From Syntrophaceae bacterium (lineage in GTDB: Bacteria; Desulfobacterota; Syntrophia; Syntrophales; Smithellaceae): a DNA stretch of 37,952 bases. A program made the translations under genes and the position numbers. Below are positions 7,743-15,161 of the stretch, in pieces. The notes below the pieces were generated by a model. It did not search any database and was not told the origin of the DNA. It was given only the letters and a program-made list of their open reading frames with translations. The DNA lies in NCBI GenBank assembly GCA_009773315.1, contig WRPE01000029.1, positions 1 to 37,952 on the forward strand, read 5' to 3'. Position 1 is the stretch's first letter. The number at the start of each line of letters is the position of its first letter.

Positions 7743-8855
7743 TTATTCGTCCGAACTTCCCGACAACTCCGCTTCAATCTCTTCCACGCTTGGCAGGCTT
7801 GATTTCAATTCATGGGGCAGGGATTGCGTGATTTGCCGTTCCCACTGGGCAACGCCGATTGGCTTAGTATAACCGGCCAGTGAGTATTCCACCACTGTCC
7901 GATTCTTGTCCTTCACCAGCAACAATCCAATGGAAGGTTTGTCTTCAGCATGACGCAACAGATCATCAACCGCATTCAGATACATGTTAAGTTGACTGAT
8001 GTGTCCGGGCTCGAATTTTCCCGCTTTCAGTTCGATCACAACATAGCAGCGCAGGTGCAGGTGGTAAAATAGCAGATCGAGATAAAAGTCGCTGTTACCT
8101 ATTTCCATGTGAACCTCTTGCCCGACAAAGGCAAAACCTTGACCAAGCTCCAGAAGAAACTGCTGGATATGATCGATCAGCTTTTGCTCCAGTTCGGCTT
8201 CCCGCCTTGGGTCTGCCGTCCCAAGAAAGTCAAAGATATAGGGATCTTTGAAAATCTGGGCGGTCATGTCTGAATCGACTGGCGGCAAGGCGACAGGAAA
8301 GTTATTGATAGCCTTGCCTTGGCGCTCATGCAGACGGGTTTCTATCTGAATGACCAGCATATCCTTGCCTATTCCAAGTTCCAGAGCCTTTTGGGCATAC
8401 CAAAGCCGGATTTCCGGGTCGCTGAGCTTATCCAGCAGGGTCAGATTGCTGCGCCATGGCAATTGTGCAACGGTGCGTTGCACAATTGACCGGTCCGGCC
8501 AGGCATCCGCAAATGTCCGCATGTACTTCAGGTTTCGCGGTGAGAATCCTGTCATGTCGGGGAAAGCTGTTTTCAGGTCATGGGAGAGACGGTCGATTAC
8601 TTTCGCTCCCCATCCCTCCTTGTACTGACGTTCAAGGATTGATTGGCCGATGTCCCAATAAAGGAGCACCATGGCGGCATTGGCCGACAGTACAGCTTTA
8701 ATGCGCTCATGAGCTATTCTCTCTTTTATACCGGCTAAGAGGGCAGAGTACCCTTCCGGCATTCCCGCAAGGGTAACGGGAACAGGCATTATCACGTCCG
8801 GTTTTGCTTTGCCCCGGCTCTTGCGGCTATCAGTCGGCTTGATTTCCTTTGCCAT
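7743..8855 (-). CDS. YhcG-type PD-(D/E)xK nuclease (DUF1016)
   Basis: A 370-residue protein with the two-domain YhcG layout. The N-terminal DUF1016_N helical domain (LLYWDIGQSI, then WGAKVIDRLSHDL and FSPRNLKYMR, about residues 63-115) is followed by a C-terminal PD-(D/E)xK core: NSDFYLDLLFYH (Asp) then CYVVIELKAG (Glu-x-Lys) at about 255-285. YhcG proteins are predicted nucleases often found in defence islands. Its ATG overlaps the mod stop codon (TAATG), so it is translationally coupled to mod. A role as an accessory effector of the Type III system is inference. The gene looks intact. Confidence 0.92.
   Translation of the reverse strand: MAKEIKPTDSRKSRGKAKPDVIMPVPVTLAGMPEGYSALLAGIKERIAHERIKAVLSANAAMVLLYWDIGQSILERQYKEGWGAKVIDRLSHDLKTAFPDMTGFSPRNLKYMRTFADAWPDRSIVQRTVAQLPWRSNLTLLDKLSDPEIRLWYAQKALELGIGKDMLVIQIETRLHERQGKAINNFPVALPPVDSDMTAQIFKDPYIFDFLGTADPRREAELEQKLIDHIQQFLLELGQGFAFVGQEVHMEIGNSDFYLDLLFYHLHLRCYVVIELKAGKFEPGHISQLNMYLNAVDDLLRHAEDKPSIGLLLVKDKNRTVVEYSLAGYTKPIGVAQWERQITQSLPHELKSSLPSVEEIEAELSGSSDE
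8460..8488. repeat. Strong hairpin inside the yhcG coding region
   Basis: Two perfect 12-base arms (CAATTGTGCAAC at 8460-8471 and its complement at 8477-8488) flank a 5-base loop GGTGC. The arms encode part of SIVQRTVAQLPW, a conserved stretch of DUF1016 proteins. It may be a codon coincidence or a site affecting mRNA structure between mod and res. Confidence 0.7.
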
Positions 8856-11086
8856 TATTTCTTCCCTCCGTTTTTCCCCACGCTCACATCCACAATCGTC
8901 ATCGTGTCATTTCCGAAGATGTCCACCACCTTAACCGCTATCTTGCGTCGCCCCGGCGTGCACTCGTGAAAGACGCTCTTCAGTTCCAGCGACCGGTCTT
9001 TTTTGGTGCGGAAAGTCTGCCACTCGTTCTCAAAGATGTAATCTCCCGTCCAACGTTCTTCCCATTCACCGTCCTGCCCTGAGTCCGTTGGCGGTGAGCC
9101 TGTCGTACCCGTCGAAGGGTCGTTTTTCACTCGGATAATTTCACGCTTACTCTCGAAATCGAAGTCCACCGACCAGTAATCAATCCAGTCCGTCCAGTTC
9201 TTGGTCAGCACTTCGCGGGTAACGATGCCGTCCTTGTCCTTGCTCACCTTGACGATTTGCCCCTTCTCCACTACGATTCGGCTGCCCTTGTTCTTGATCT
9301 CCGCCTCGGCATTGGCAATCGAATCCTGCGAATAGAATACCGAAAAGTCCGTCAGCTCCATCGCCACACTGCATTCGTGTTTATTGACTTTCACAAGCGG
9401 CTTGACCTCGATGAACGAAACATCGTGGAAGACCACCTGATTTTTCTCCACTGCCCGTTTGTCGAACACCTCGGCAGGAATGTATTTCGGCGCGATGTCA
9501 ATGCCTTTAGCGCGGGCTTCGTCCAGCACGTTGGGGAACAACCCCATCTCGAACTCGAAGCCCAGAATGTCCACTTTGGTGATGTGCTTCTTGCGGCACT
9601 CCAGAATGATCTCCTCGACGAACAGCCTTGTTACCGGCAGGTTCACCGGCCCAACGGCCACCAACCGCCCGGCCTTCTTGCCGTGGAAGCTGGCAAAACC
9701 ATCCGTCTTCTCCGCCCGGTAGGCCCGCAGGATCAGGTCAAGGAACGCCGCTTCTTTTTCTTCCAGTTGCTTACGTTGATCTTCTTCGCGCAGGGTGGGG
9801 TTGACGCCGATGTAGTGTTGGCGCTCGTATTTACCCAGGTTGAGGATTTCAAAGGCCCGGTAGTTCTTGCCTTCGGTCTTGAGTTGCCGCTGGACGCCGA
9901 TTAACCGCTTACGGGTGGTGTGGATAGCGAACTTGCCCAGGTCGGAGACGATCCACTTGCGCCCCAGTTTCTCGGCCACGGCCGCAGTGGTGCCGGAGCC
10001 GCAGAAAAAGTCGGCGACTATGTCGCCCTCGTTTGAGGCAGATCCGATTACGCGTTCTAGGATTTCATTAGATTTTTGCGTCGGGTATTTTGTGTTGTCT
10101 GTTGGCTTTGGCTGATACGAAGGAAAGTCATCCCACACGTCCGAGGCAAGAGTACCTTTCGCTGGATCATCGACATATGTTACTGTATGCGCCTTCGACT
10201 CCCGCTCTTCGTCAGTCGCCTTTCGACTCATACGACGGCGCGTGTAGAACCATCGACCTTCTGCATCCTTCTGCATCGTCGAACGTACATACTCGCTGAA
10301 TGGGACGCGAATTTGTGGTGAGTCAACGCGAATCTTGAATACGTCAGACTTCTTGAACCACAACAACGTCTCGTGCGCCTTTGGAAGACTACGACCGTGT
10401 GCGCCGCCCATAATTTGGTGCTTCCAGATCACTTCGCTGATTAGGTTATCAGTGCCGAATACTTCGGATAGAACCATCCGCATCCAAGCATTCACCCGCC
10501 AATCGCAATGCACATAAATGCTTCCGTCATCGGCCAGCAAATCCCGCATCAGCACCAGCCGCTCATAGATCATGGCGATGAAGGAATCCGCTCCTTTTCC
10601 CCAGGTATCGCGGTAGGCGATTTCTTCGAGGATGTTGGGTTTCTTGGTAAAAGTGTTGTCACCGATTTCAATGTCCATGCTGAAATCCGCGCCCACATCA
10701 AAAGGCGGGTCTATATAAATCAGCTTCAGGCCACCCTGCTTCTCGATTTCCTCGCGCAGCGGGCCGTTCTTCAGCGATGAGAGGATGAGCTTGTTGTCGC
10801 CCCAGATCAGTTTGTTCGTCCAGCCCTTGAGCTGGCGGCCACGCTCGTCAAAAAGCAATCCTTGTGATGACGTGTCCTCTGGTTTTTCGGCGCGTGGCTC
10901 GTCCACCTGCTCGATGACCTGAAAGGGCAGGACGATATTGCAGACCTCACTCGTCTTGCCGTTCCATACCAGTTCGACCTCGCGCTTGTCGGCGAACAGC
11001 AGAAAACGATACTTATCCGGCAACGGCCTATCCGCCTCAATAAAGCGGATGATTTCCTGTTGTTCCTGTTCAGTCAGTCGTGGCAT
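8855..11086 (-). CDS. mod: Type III DNA methyltransferase, Mod subunit
   Basis: A 743-residue beta-class DNA methyltransferase: the catalytic DPPF (126-129, motif IV) precedes the SAM-binding FCGSGTT (362-368, motif I), with a target-recognition region between them (about 215-345). Mod methylates adenine on one strand of an asymmetric site and gives Res its specificity. The start is supported by AAGGAGAGAG upstream. It heads the operon and its stop overlaps yhcG by one base. The recognition region has more AT-rich, less regular codons than its flanks, as expected if target domains are swapped by recombination. A Pro/Ser/Thr/Gly-rich stretch near residue 660 is encoded by an inserted repeat. 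Confidence 0.95.
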   Translation of the reverse strand: MPRLTEQEQQEIIRFIEADRPLPDKYRFLLFADKREVELVWNGKTSEVCNIVLPFQVIEQVDEPRAEKPEDTSSQGLLFDERGRQLKGWTNKLIWGDNKLILSSLKNGPLREEIEKQGGLKLIYIDPPFDVGADFSMDIEIGDNTFTKKPNILEEIAYRDTWGKGADSFIAMIYERLVLMRDLLADDGSIYVHCDWRVNAWMRMVLSEVFGTDNLISEVIWKHQIMGGAHGRSLPKAHETLLWFKKSDVFKIRVDSPQIRVPFSEYVRSTMQKDAEGRWFYTRRRMSRKATDEERESKAHTVTYVDDPAKGTLASDVWDDFPSYQPKPTDNTKYPTQKSNEILERVIGSASNEGDIVADFFCGSGTTAAVAEKLGRKWIVSDLGKFAIHTTRKRLIGVQRQLKTEGKNYRAFEILNLGKYERQHYIGVNPTLREEDQRKQLEEKEAAFLDLILRAYRAEKTDGFASFHGKKAGRLVAVGPVNLPVTRLFVEEIILECRKKHITKVDILGFEFEMGLFPNVLDEARAKGIDIAPKYIPAEVFDKRAVEKNQVVFHDVSFIEVKPLVKVNKHECSVAMELTDFSVFYSQDSIANAEAEIKNKGSRIVVEKGQIVKVSKDKDGIVTREVLTKNWTDWIDYWSVDFDFESKREIIRVKNDPSTGTTGSPPTDSGQDGEWEERWTGDYIFENEWQTFRTKKDRSLELKSVFHECTPGRRKIAVKVVDIFGNDTMTIVDVSVGKNGGKK
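9070..9120 (-). repeat. Dispersed-repeat-like insertion inside mod
   Basis: On the minus strand the bases run CCCTTCGACGGGTACGACAG followed by GCTCACC and, shortly after, ACTCAGGGCAGGAC. This resembles the common environmental repeat family with the core CTTCGACAGGCTCAGG. In mod it is translated as a low-complexity DPSTGTTGSPPTDSGQDGE linker between two otherwise ordinary segments. No other copy is in the window. Confidence 0.45.
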
Positions 11087-11198
11087 AAAAACTCTCTCCT
11101 TCGCGGTGTTCTACCCTGTTTCAGGCCGAGGTGCTTTATAGAAAATATAACCCAAACGATCGCCGGCACGATGAACGAATGCCTGGTGGACTATCTTT

Positions 11199-11492
11199 TT
11201 ATTTAATCCTTTTTCTTATCCACGCTGGATTCCGGCGACAATCAAGAATCGCATATACAAGTACTGTATTATTTTCTACGCGATAATAAATGGCAAAAGG
11301 AAATCGTTTAGATAGTGCCCTGTTGTATTTATTGAAATAAATGGGATGAATCCCACCATAGATTGCTAATGAATCAATATCTGAATAAAGTGTGTCTAAA
11401 AAATATGAACCAAGACCTTCAGATTGCTTTTCATAAAACCGGTAACCATCAATCAAGTCCTGGCTTGCAGATGTAAGTATTTTAATTTTCAT
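11199..11492 (-). CDS. ParE/RelE-family toxin
   Basis: A 97-residue protein of the RelE/ParE superfamily. It begins with a beta strand and the helix SASQDLIDGYRFYEKQS, then has FLDTLYSDIDSLA, RFPFAIYYRVENNTVLVYAILDCRRNP and a basic C-terminus. That C-terminal pattern (YR followed by a valine-rich strand and a D/H-x-R-RxP) is typical of ParE-like plasmid-stabilisation toxins. ParE homologues poison gyrase and RelE homologues cut ribosome-bound mRNA; which applies here cannot be read from sequence. Its ATG overlaps the antitoxin stop (ATGA), the usual coupled antitoxin-toxin arrangement. Confidence 0.9.
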   Translation of the reverse strand: MKIKILTSASQDLIDGYRFYEKQSEGLGSYFLDTLYSDIDSLAIYGGIHPIYFNKYNRALSKRFPFAIYYRVENNTVLVYAILDCRRNPAWIRKRIK

Positions 11493-11707
11493 GCTATGGA
11501 GTTTTCTATATTTTTCTTAGCAGTATTCAAATCAAGAAATACATCCTCTCCATTGCTGATCGCATCTTCTCTATCATTCAAAACTTTCTCGTGCCACGGT
11601 GGTGAAGATATACTGTCTGCTTTTTTACATAAATCATCCCAAATAGTTTCCATAGTTTGAAATTTCTCTTCAATCGACATTTTCTCAACAGATAAAGCAA
11701 TTCCCAT
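11489..11707 (-). CDS. Addiction-module antitoxin (TIGR02574-like)
   Basis: The protein of 72 residues starts at MGIALSVEKM, because AAAGGAG sits six bases before this ATG; a longer reading from 11746 has no such site. It matches the small antitoxins that partner ParE-like toxins: a helical N-terminus (KMSIEEKFQTMETIWDDL), a middle SSPPWHEKVLNDRE, and a C-terminal toxin-binding stretch GEDVFLDLNTAKKNIENS. It lies upstream of and overlaps the toxin by four bases, and should neutralise it by direct binding. A degraded copy of its C-terminus is found about 670 bases upstream (12159-12227). Confidence 0.88.
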   Translation of the reverse strand: MGIALSVEKMSIEEKFQTMETIWDDLCKKADSISSPPWHEKVLNDREDAISNGEDVFLDLNTAKKNIENSIA

Positions 11708-11896
11708 TTCTTCTTCTCCTTTTTGCTGTTTTTCCAACAGCGTCATTGATTCAGCGTTTAATTATTTACGCCAATATTTTATTAAAATCAAACAATTATT
11801 ACTGAACAAATAATGAATGGGGAGCATTTTGGGATGTATTTAAGTGACAATGAATTCTTCAATGAATTCTACTTAACTTAGGCATTCACTGCCGCC

Positions 11897-12091
11897 TCAA
11901 ACGTGGTCATGAGAGGTTTGGGGGAAATCTTGAATGGGGAATTCTTCGAGATATAATTCAGTAGCTTCTTTTAGGTTTGCGATTGCATCTTCAATAGTTT
12001 TGCCTTGGCTTACTGTCCCCACTTCCGGGCATTCGGCTACATATAAATCGTCTTCTTTATGAAGGACAGCGTTCAGTGTTTTGGTTGTCAT
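11897..12091 (-). CDS. HicB-family antitoxin, C-terminus frameshifted
   Basis: A 64-residue HicB-like domain: LNAVLHKEDDLYVAECPEVGTVSQGKTIEDAIANLKEATELYLEEF, with the beta-beta-alpha pattern of the family. The last residues (QTSHDHV) are atypical. Shifting frame at the run of five C (near 11919-11923) reads PLMTTFEAAVNA then stop at 11878, which is the expected family ending. The gene therefore carries a one-base indel in a homopolymer, either real decay or a sequencing error. No HicA toxin is found on either side, so it is an orphan here. HicB proteins neutralise HicA mRNA interferases and often repress their own promoter. Confidence 0.8.
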   Translation of the reverse strand: MTTKTLNAVLHKEDDLYVAECPEVGTVSQGKTIEDAIANLKEATELYLEEFPIQDFPQTSHDHV

Positions 12092-12158
12092 TTATTTTTT
12101 CCTCTCCATGATTTTTCCTGCTCAGAATAATATCATGCAAAAGATTGAAATTAAAGCA

Positions 12159-12227
12159 TTAAAAATAGAGGGAGTTTTCTATATTTTTCTTGGCACTATG
12201 CAAATCAACAAATACTTTTTCGCCATT
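12159..12227 (-). pseudogene. Truncated duplicate of the addiction-module antitoxin
   Basis: This stretch encodes NGEKVFVDLHSAKKNIENSL then stop, closely matching NGEDVFLDLNTAKKNIENSI of the intact antitoxin at 11489-11707. The nucleotide match is high over about 60 bases. Only the toxin-binding C-terminus survives; the N-terminal two thirds, any start codon and the toxin are gone. The bases just beyond (12231-12250) also resemble those upstream of the intact module (near 11780), consistent with a duplication followed by internal deletion. Confidence 0.7.
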
Positions 12228-12284
12228 TTAAGATCAAAATCAAATAATTATTGAATGCAGAAATGCAGGGATAACCAATCCCTT

Positions 12285-13085
12285 TTACAGCCAGCGTTTG
12301 CGGCGGCGGTAGGATTTGACATCTTTGTAGGATTTGGCGATGCCCGATGCCGCCATTCCTAAATAAAATTCCTTAACATCCGGATTGTCGGAAAGCTCTT
12401 TGGATGTGCCTTCCATGACGATCTTTCCATTTTCCATGACATAGCCGTAATGCGCGACCTGCAGCGCCATGTTGGCATTTTGTTCAACCAACACAATGGT
12501 TGTGGCATGCTCTTCATTAATCTTTTTGATGATGCGGAAAATTTCCTGGACTACCAGCGGCGCCAGTCCCAGCGACGGTTCATCCAGCATCAGCAGTTGC
12601 GGATGCGCCATTAAAGCCCGGCCAATAACCAGCATTTGCAATTCTCCGCCACTACAATAACCGGCCAGCGCTTTTCTTCTTTGCACCAGCGCCGGGAAAT
12701 AGTGATAAACCAGTTCCATGTCCTGCTTGTAGGGCTTGCCGGGCCGCGTGGCCGTGCCGACACGCAGATTTTCTTCGATGGTCAGATATTTAAAAGGTTG
12801 TCGGCCTTCCAAGACCTGGATGATACCCTGACGGGTTATAAATTCCGGTGACTGGTTTTGAATATTCACCCCATTGCAAATGATATCGCCGTCCGTCACT
12901 TCGCCGTTTTCCGGTTTCAGCAGACCCGAAATGGCTTTAAGCGTGGTCGTCTTTCCCGCGCCGTTACTGCCCAAAAGCGACACAATATTCCCTCGTTCCA
13001 CCGTCAGCGATACCCCTTTGAGCACCTGAATGACATTGGAGTAAACAACGGAAATATTATTAAGCTGTAAAAGAATGTCTCCCAT
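12285..13085 (-). CDS. livF: Branched-chain-type ABC transporter ATPase, LivF-like
   Basis: A 266-residue ATPase: Walker A GSNGAGKTT (about 38-46), a signature region GELQML in place of LSGGQ, Walker B LLMLDEPSLGLAP (about 160-172), and the H-loop region VEQNAN. The C-terminus is about 30 residues longer than E. coli LivF and basic (SYRRRKRW). It energises import with LivG, LivH and LivM. It is the last gene of the operon that starts at 19226. The family is annotated for branched-chain amino acids, but relatives next to acyl-CoA ligases often move aromatic or aliphatic acids; see the leader of this operon. Confidence 0.9.
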   Translation of the reverse strand: MGDILLQLNNISVVYSNVIQVLKGVSLTVERGNIVSLLGSNGAGKTTTLKAISGLLKPENGEVTDGDIICNGVNIQNQSPEFITRQGIIQVLEGRQPFKYLTIEENLRVGTATRPGKPYKQDMELVYHYFPALVQRRKALAGYCSGGELQMLVIGRALMAHPQLLMLDEPSLGLAPLVVQEIFRIIKKINEEHATTIVLVEQNANMALQVAHYGYVMENGKIVMEGTSKELSDNPDVKEFYLGMAASGIAKSYKDVKSYRRRKRWL

Positions 13086-13146
13086 AAGTTACCCTAGCCC
13101 CGATAAACGAGATAATTTTAACTTACTAACCCCGCTATGCGGGATA

Positions 13147-13199
13147 AGAAAATCTACGGAATATTTCTGCTAAAAAAGCAGAATATTTCTTGATTTTCT
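13147..13199. other. Large imperfect hairpin between livM and livF
   Basis: An outer stem AGAAAATC/GATTTTCT (13147-13154 and 13192-13199) encloses an inner stem TTCTGC/GCAGAA (13165-13170 and 13178-13183) with an A-rich loop. Just downstream in the transcript is another short stem (CCCGC/GCGGG, 13131-13143). No U-run follows, so an mRNA processing or stability element is more likely than a terminator. Confidence 0.45.
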
Positions 13200-14268
13200 A
13201 ATATGAAAACGGCCAGAGCCGGAAATTAGAACGCAGAATCCGCCACAATTCGGCGAGACCTTTCGGTTCCAGCAGAATAAACAAGACAATGGCCAGGCCG
13301 AAAACAAACTCACGCAACGGGGCCATGTTCAAGCCCATACTGGTGATTACGCTGACATTCATCAGCACACCTGTCGTGTATCTTAAGATTTCATTGAGGA
13401 TTGTAATAAAAGTTGCGCCGAAAATCGCGCCGGGGATATTACCCATACCACCGATAATGACCATGGCGATGAATTCCACCGACAGCCCCAGATTGAACGG
13501 TTCGGTCGTGATGCTGACCATATAGTAAGCCCAGAGGGCGCCGGCAAAACCGGCGTAAAAGGAGCTGATGGCGAACGACAGCAGTTTATATTTGAAGATG
13601 GGGATGCCCATGCCTTCCGCTGCACGGTCGTTATCCCGGATGGCGATAAACGCCCGACCGTATTTACTGCGCATGATATTGACGGCAAACCAAGTCATTA
13701 AAACCAGGCAGATGAAGATCAAAAAGAAAAATGCTTTATCCCCTGCAATAGTCCAACCCAGAATACTGGGGCCAGGTAATGTAATGCCCATCGTTCCCTT
13801 GGTCAGGCTTTCCCACTGAATCAAAACATATTCAATGATGAACTGTCCGGCCAGTGTCGCAATCGTCAGATAAAGCCCTTTTAGCCTGCCGGACGGAATG
13901 CCGAAGATCATGCCGACCAAGGCCGTAATGAATCCTGCGGCGGGAATGGACAGATAAAACGGCACGTCGAGGCGGGTGGCCAGAATCGCCGCCGCATAAG
14001 CGCCCACACCGAAGAATGCCCCGTGTCCCAGCGAGATCTGACCGGTATAGCCAACAAGGATATTAAGACCAATGGCGGCAATAGCAAGAATCCCAATGGT
14101 ATTTAATATATAAAGCAGGTAGGGGCTCAAAAAAAACGGCGCAACACCAAAGAGGATAAGCAAAAACACGCCCAGAGAGACCCTGCCGAACCAGGTTTCA
14201 AAAATGGATAATTCCTGGGCGTAATTTTCACGATAATTACCGCAGGGATGAAAAGATAATTTCTTCAT
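13198..14268 (-). CDS. livM: Branched-chain-type ABC transporter permease, LivM-like
   Basis: A 356-residue membrane permease with about nine or ten hydrophobic segments. Family motifs are LNILVGYTGQISLGHGAFFGVGAYAAA (about 68-94) and the coupling-loop region IRDNDRAAEGMGIPIFKYKLLSF, followed by FAGALWAYY and EFIAMVIIGGMGNIPGAIFGA. It forms the transport pore with LivH. It lies three bases downstream of livH, so the two are co-translated in one operon, and a hairpin-rich gap separates it from livF. The substrate is not deducible from the permease. Confidence 0.92.
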   Translation of the reverse strand: MKKLSFHPCGNYRENYAQELSIFETWFGRVSLGVFLLILFGVAPFFLSPYLLYILNTIGILAIAAIGLNILVGYTGQISLGHGAFFGVGAYAAAILATRLDVPFYLSIPAAGFITALVGMIFGIPSGRLKGLYLTIATLAGQFIIEYVLIQWESLTKGTMGITLPGPSILGWTIAGDKAFFFLIFICLVLMTWFAVNIMRSKYGRAFIAIRDNDRAAEGMGIPIFKYKLLSFAISSFYAGFAGALWAYYMVSITTEPFNLGLSVEFIAMVIIGGMGNIPGAIFGATFITILNEILRYTTGVLMNVSVITSMGLNMAPLREFVFGLAIVLFILLEPKGLAELWRILRSNFRLWPFSY

Positions 14269-14271
14269 GCT

Positions 14272-15150
14272 TTACACTCTTTCAATCTCCACCAGGCCGA
14301 ACAGGCCGTAGGGTTTGACCATCAAAATAAAGACCAGCACAATATAAGGGACGACATCGCGCAGCGATGGTGACAAATAGCCGCCGGTAAAGGTTTCCAG
14401 AAGGCCGATAATAATGCCGCCGATGATCGCGCCACCAATGCTGTCCAGTCCACCCAGAATAACCACCGGAAATACTTTGAGGCCGATGGCGCTCAAATCA
14501 TGAACATTCACGCCGTTGATGATGCCCAGTACGATTCCGCTCATGCAGGCCACCATCGCGGCAATCGCCCAGGACAGGGCAAAGACGCGCCGGACATGAA
14601 CGCCCAGCGATAAAGCAGCCTTTTGATTATCGGCCACCGAACGCATGTAAATTCCCTGGGATGATTTTTTGAAAAATAATCCGAAGAGCACTAGAAAAAT
14701 GACGCTGATAACCAGTGTGGCTGAATAAACCGGTGCGATGTATATTGCACCTAACTGAATTTCCAGTGACGGAGGTAAAAAATCGGGATAGGTGTGCAGA
14801 TTGCCGCCCCAAATCAGAAGGATAAGCCCCTTGAACATGGCGGCCAGTCCGACGGTGAGCATGATGACAAAAATCAGCTTTTCACCGATGAGCGGCCTCA
14901 GGAAGAATTTTTCAATCAGAAATCCCAGAACAAAGCAGCCGGCCAGCGTCAGCAGGAATGAAACCGCCATCGGAAGCTTTCCCCAGGTTACCAGCGAAAG
15001 AAAAAAGAAAGCGCCCAACGCCAAAAGCTCGCCGTGGGCAAAGTTAAGAACGCTCGATGCCTTGAAGATCATGACAAAACCCATGGCGGATATACCATAG
15101 AGCAGTCCGACACAAACGCCATTGACCAATAGTTGCAGAAAAAATTCCAT
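14272..15150 (-). CDS. livH: Branched-chain-type ABC transporter permease, LivH-like
   Basis: A 292-residue inner-membrane permease. It opens with LLVNGVCVGLLYGISAMGFVMIFKASSVLNFAHGELLALGAF, the classical LivH N-terminus. It also carries the EAA-like loop YMRSVADNQKAALSLGVHVRRVFALSW and the late GLKVFPVVILGGLDSIGGAIIGG stretch. Eight or so membrane segments are evident. It lies between the acyl-CoA ligase (11 bases upstream) and livM (3 bases downstream), so translation is tightly linked. It pairs with LivM to form the pore. Confidence 0.93.
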   Translation of the reverse strand: MEFFLQLLVNGVCVGLLYGISAMGFVMIFKASSVLNFAHGELLALGAFFFLSLVTWGKLPMAVSFLLTLAGCFVLGFLIEKFFLRPLIGEKLIFVIMLTVGLAAMFKGLILLIWGGNLHTYPDFLPPSLEIQLGAIYIAPVYSATLVISVIFLVLFGLFFKKSSQGIYMRSVADNQKAALSLGVHVRRVFALSWAIAAMVACMSGIVLGIINGVNVHDLSAIGLKVFPVVILGGLDSIGGAIIGGIIIGLLETFTGGYLSPSLRDVVPYIVLVFILMVKPYGLFGLVEIERV

Positions 15151-15161
15151 AGTTTAATTCC

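Noticed and set aside
11747-12284. HicA toxin partner for hicB
   Set aside because: Both strands on either side of hicB were read; no frame shows the double-stranded-RNA-binding-like HicA pattern with its GSH motif.
4700-12300. Insertion sequence or integrase in the defence island
   Set aside because: No transposase, integrase or long terminal inverted repeats were found; only the short repeat at 4747-4816 and small duplications.
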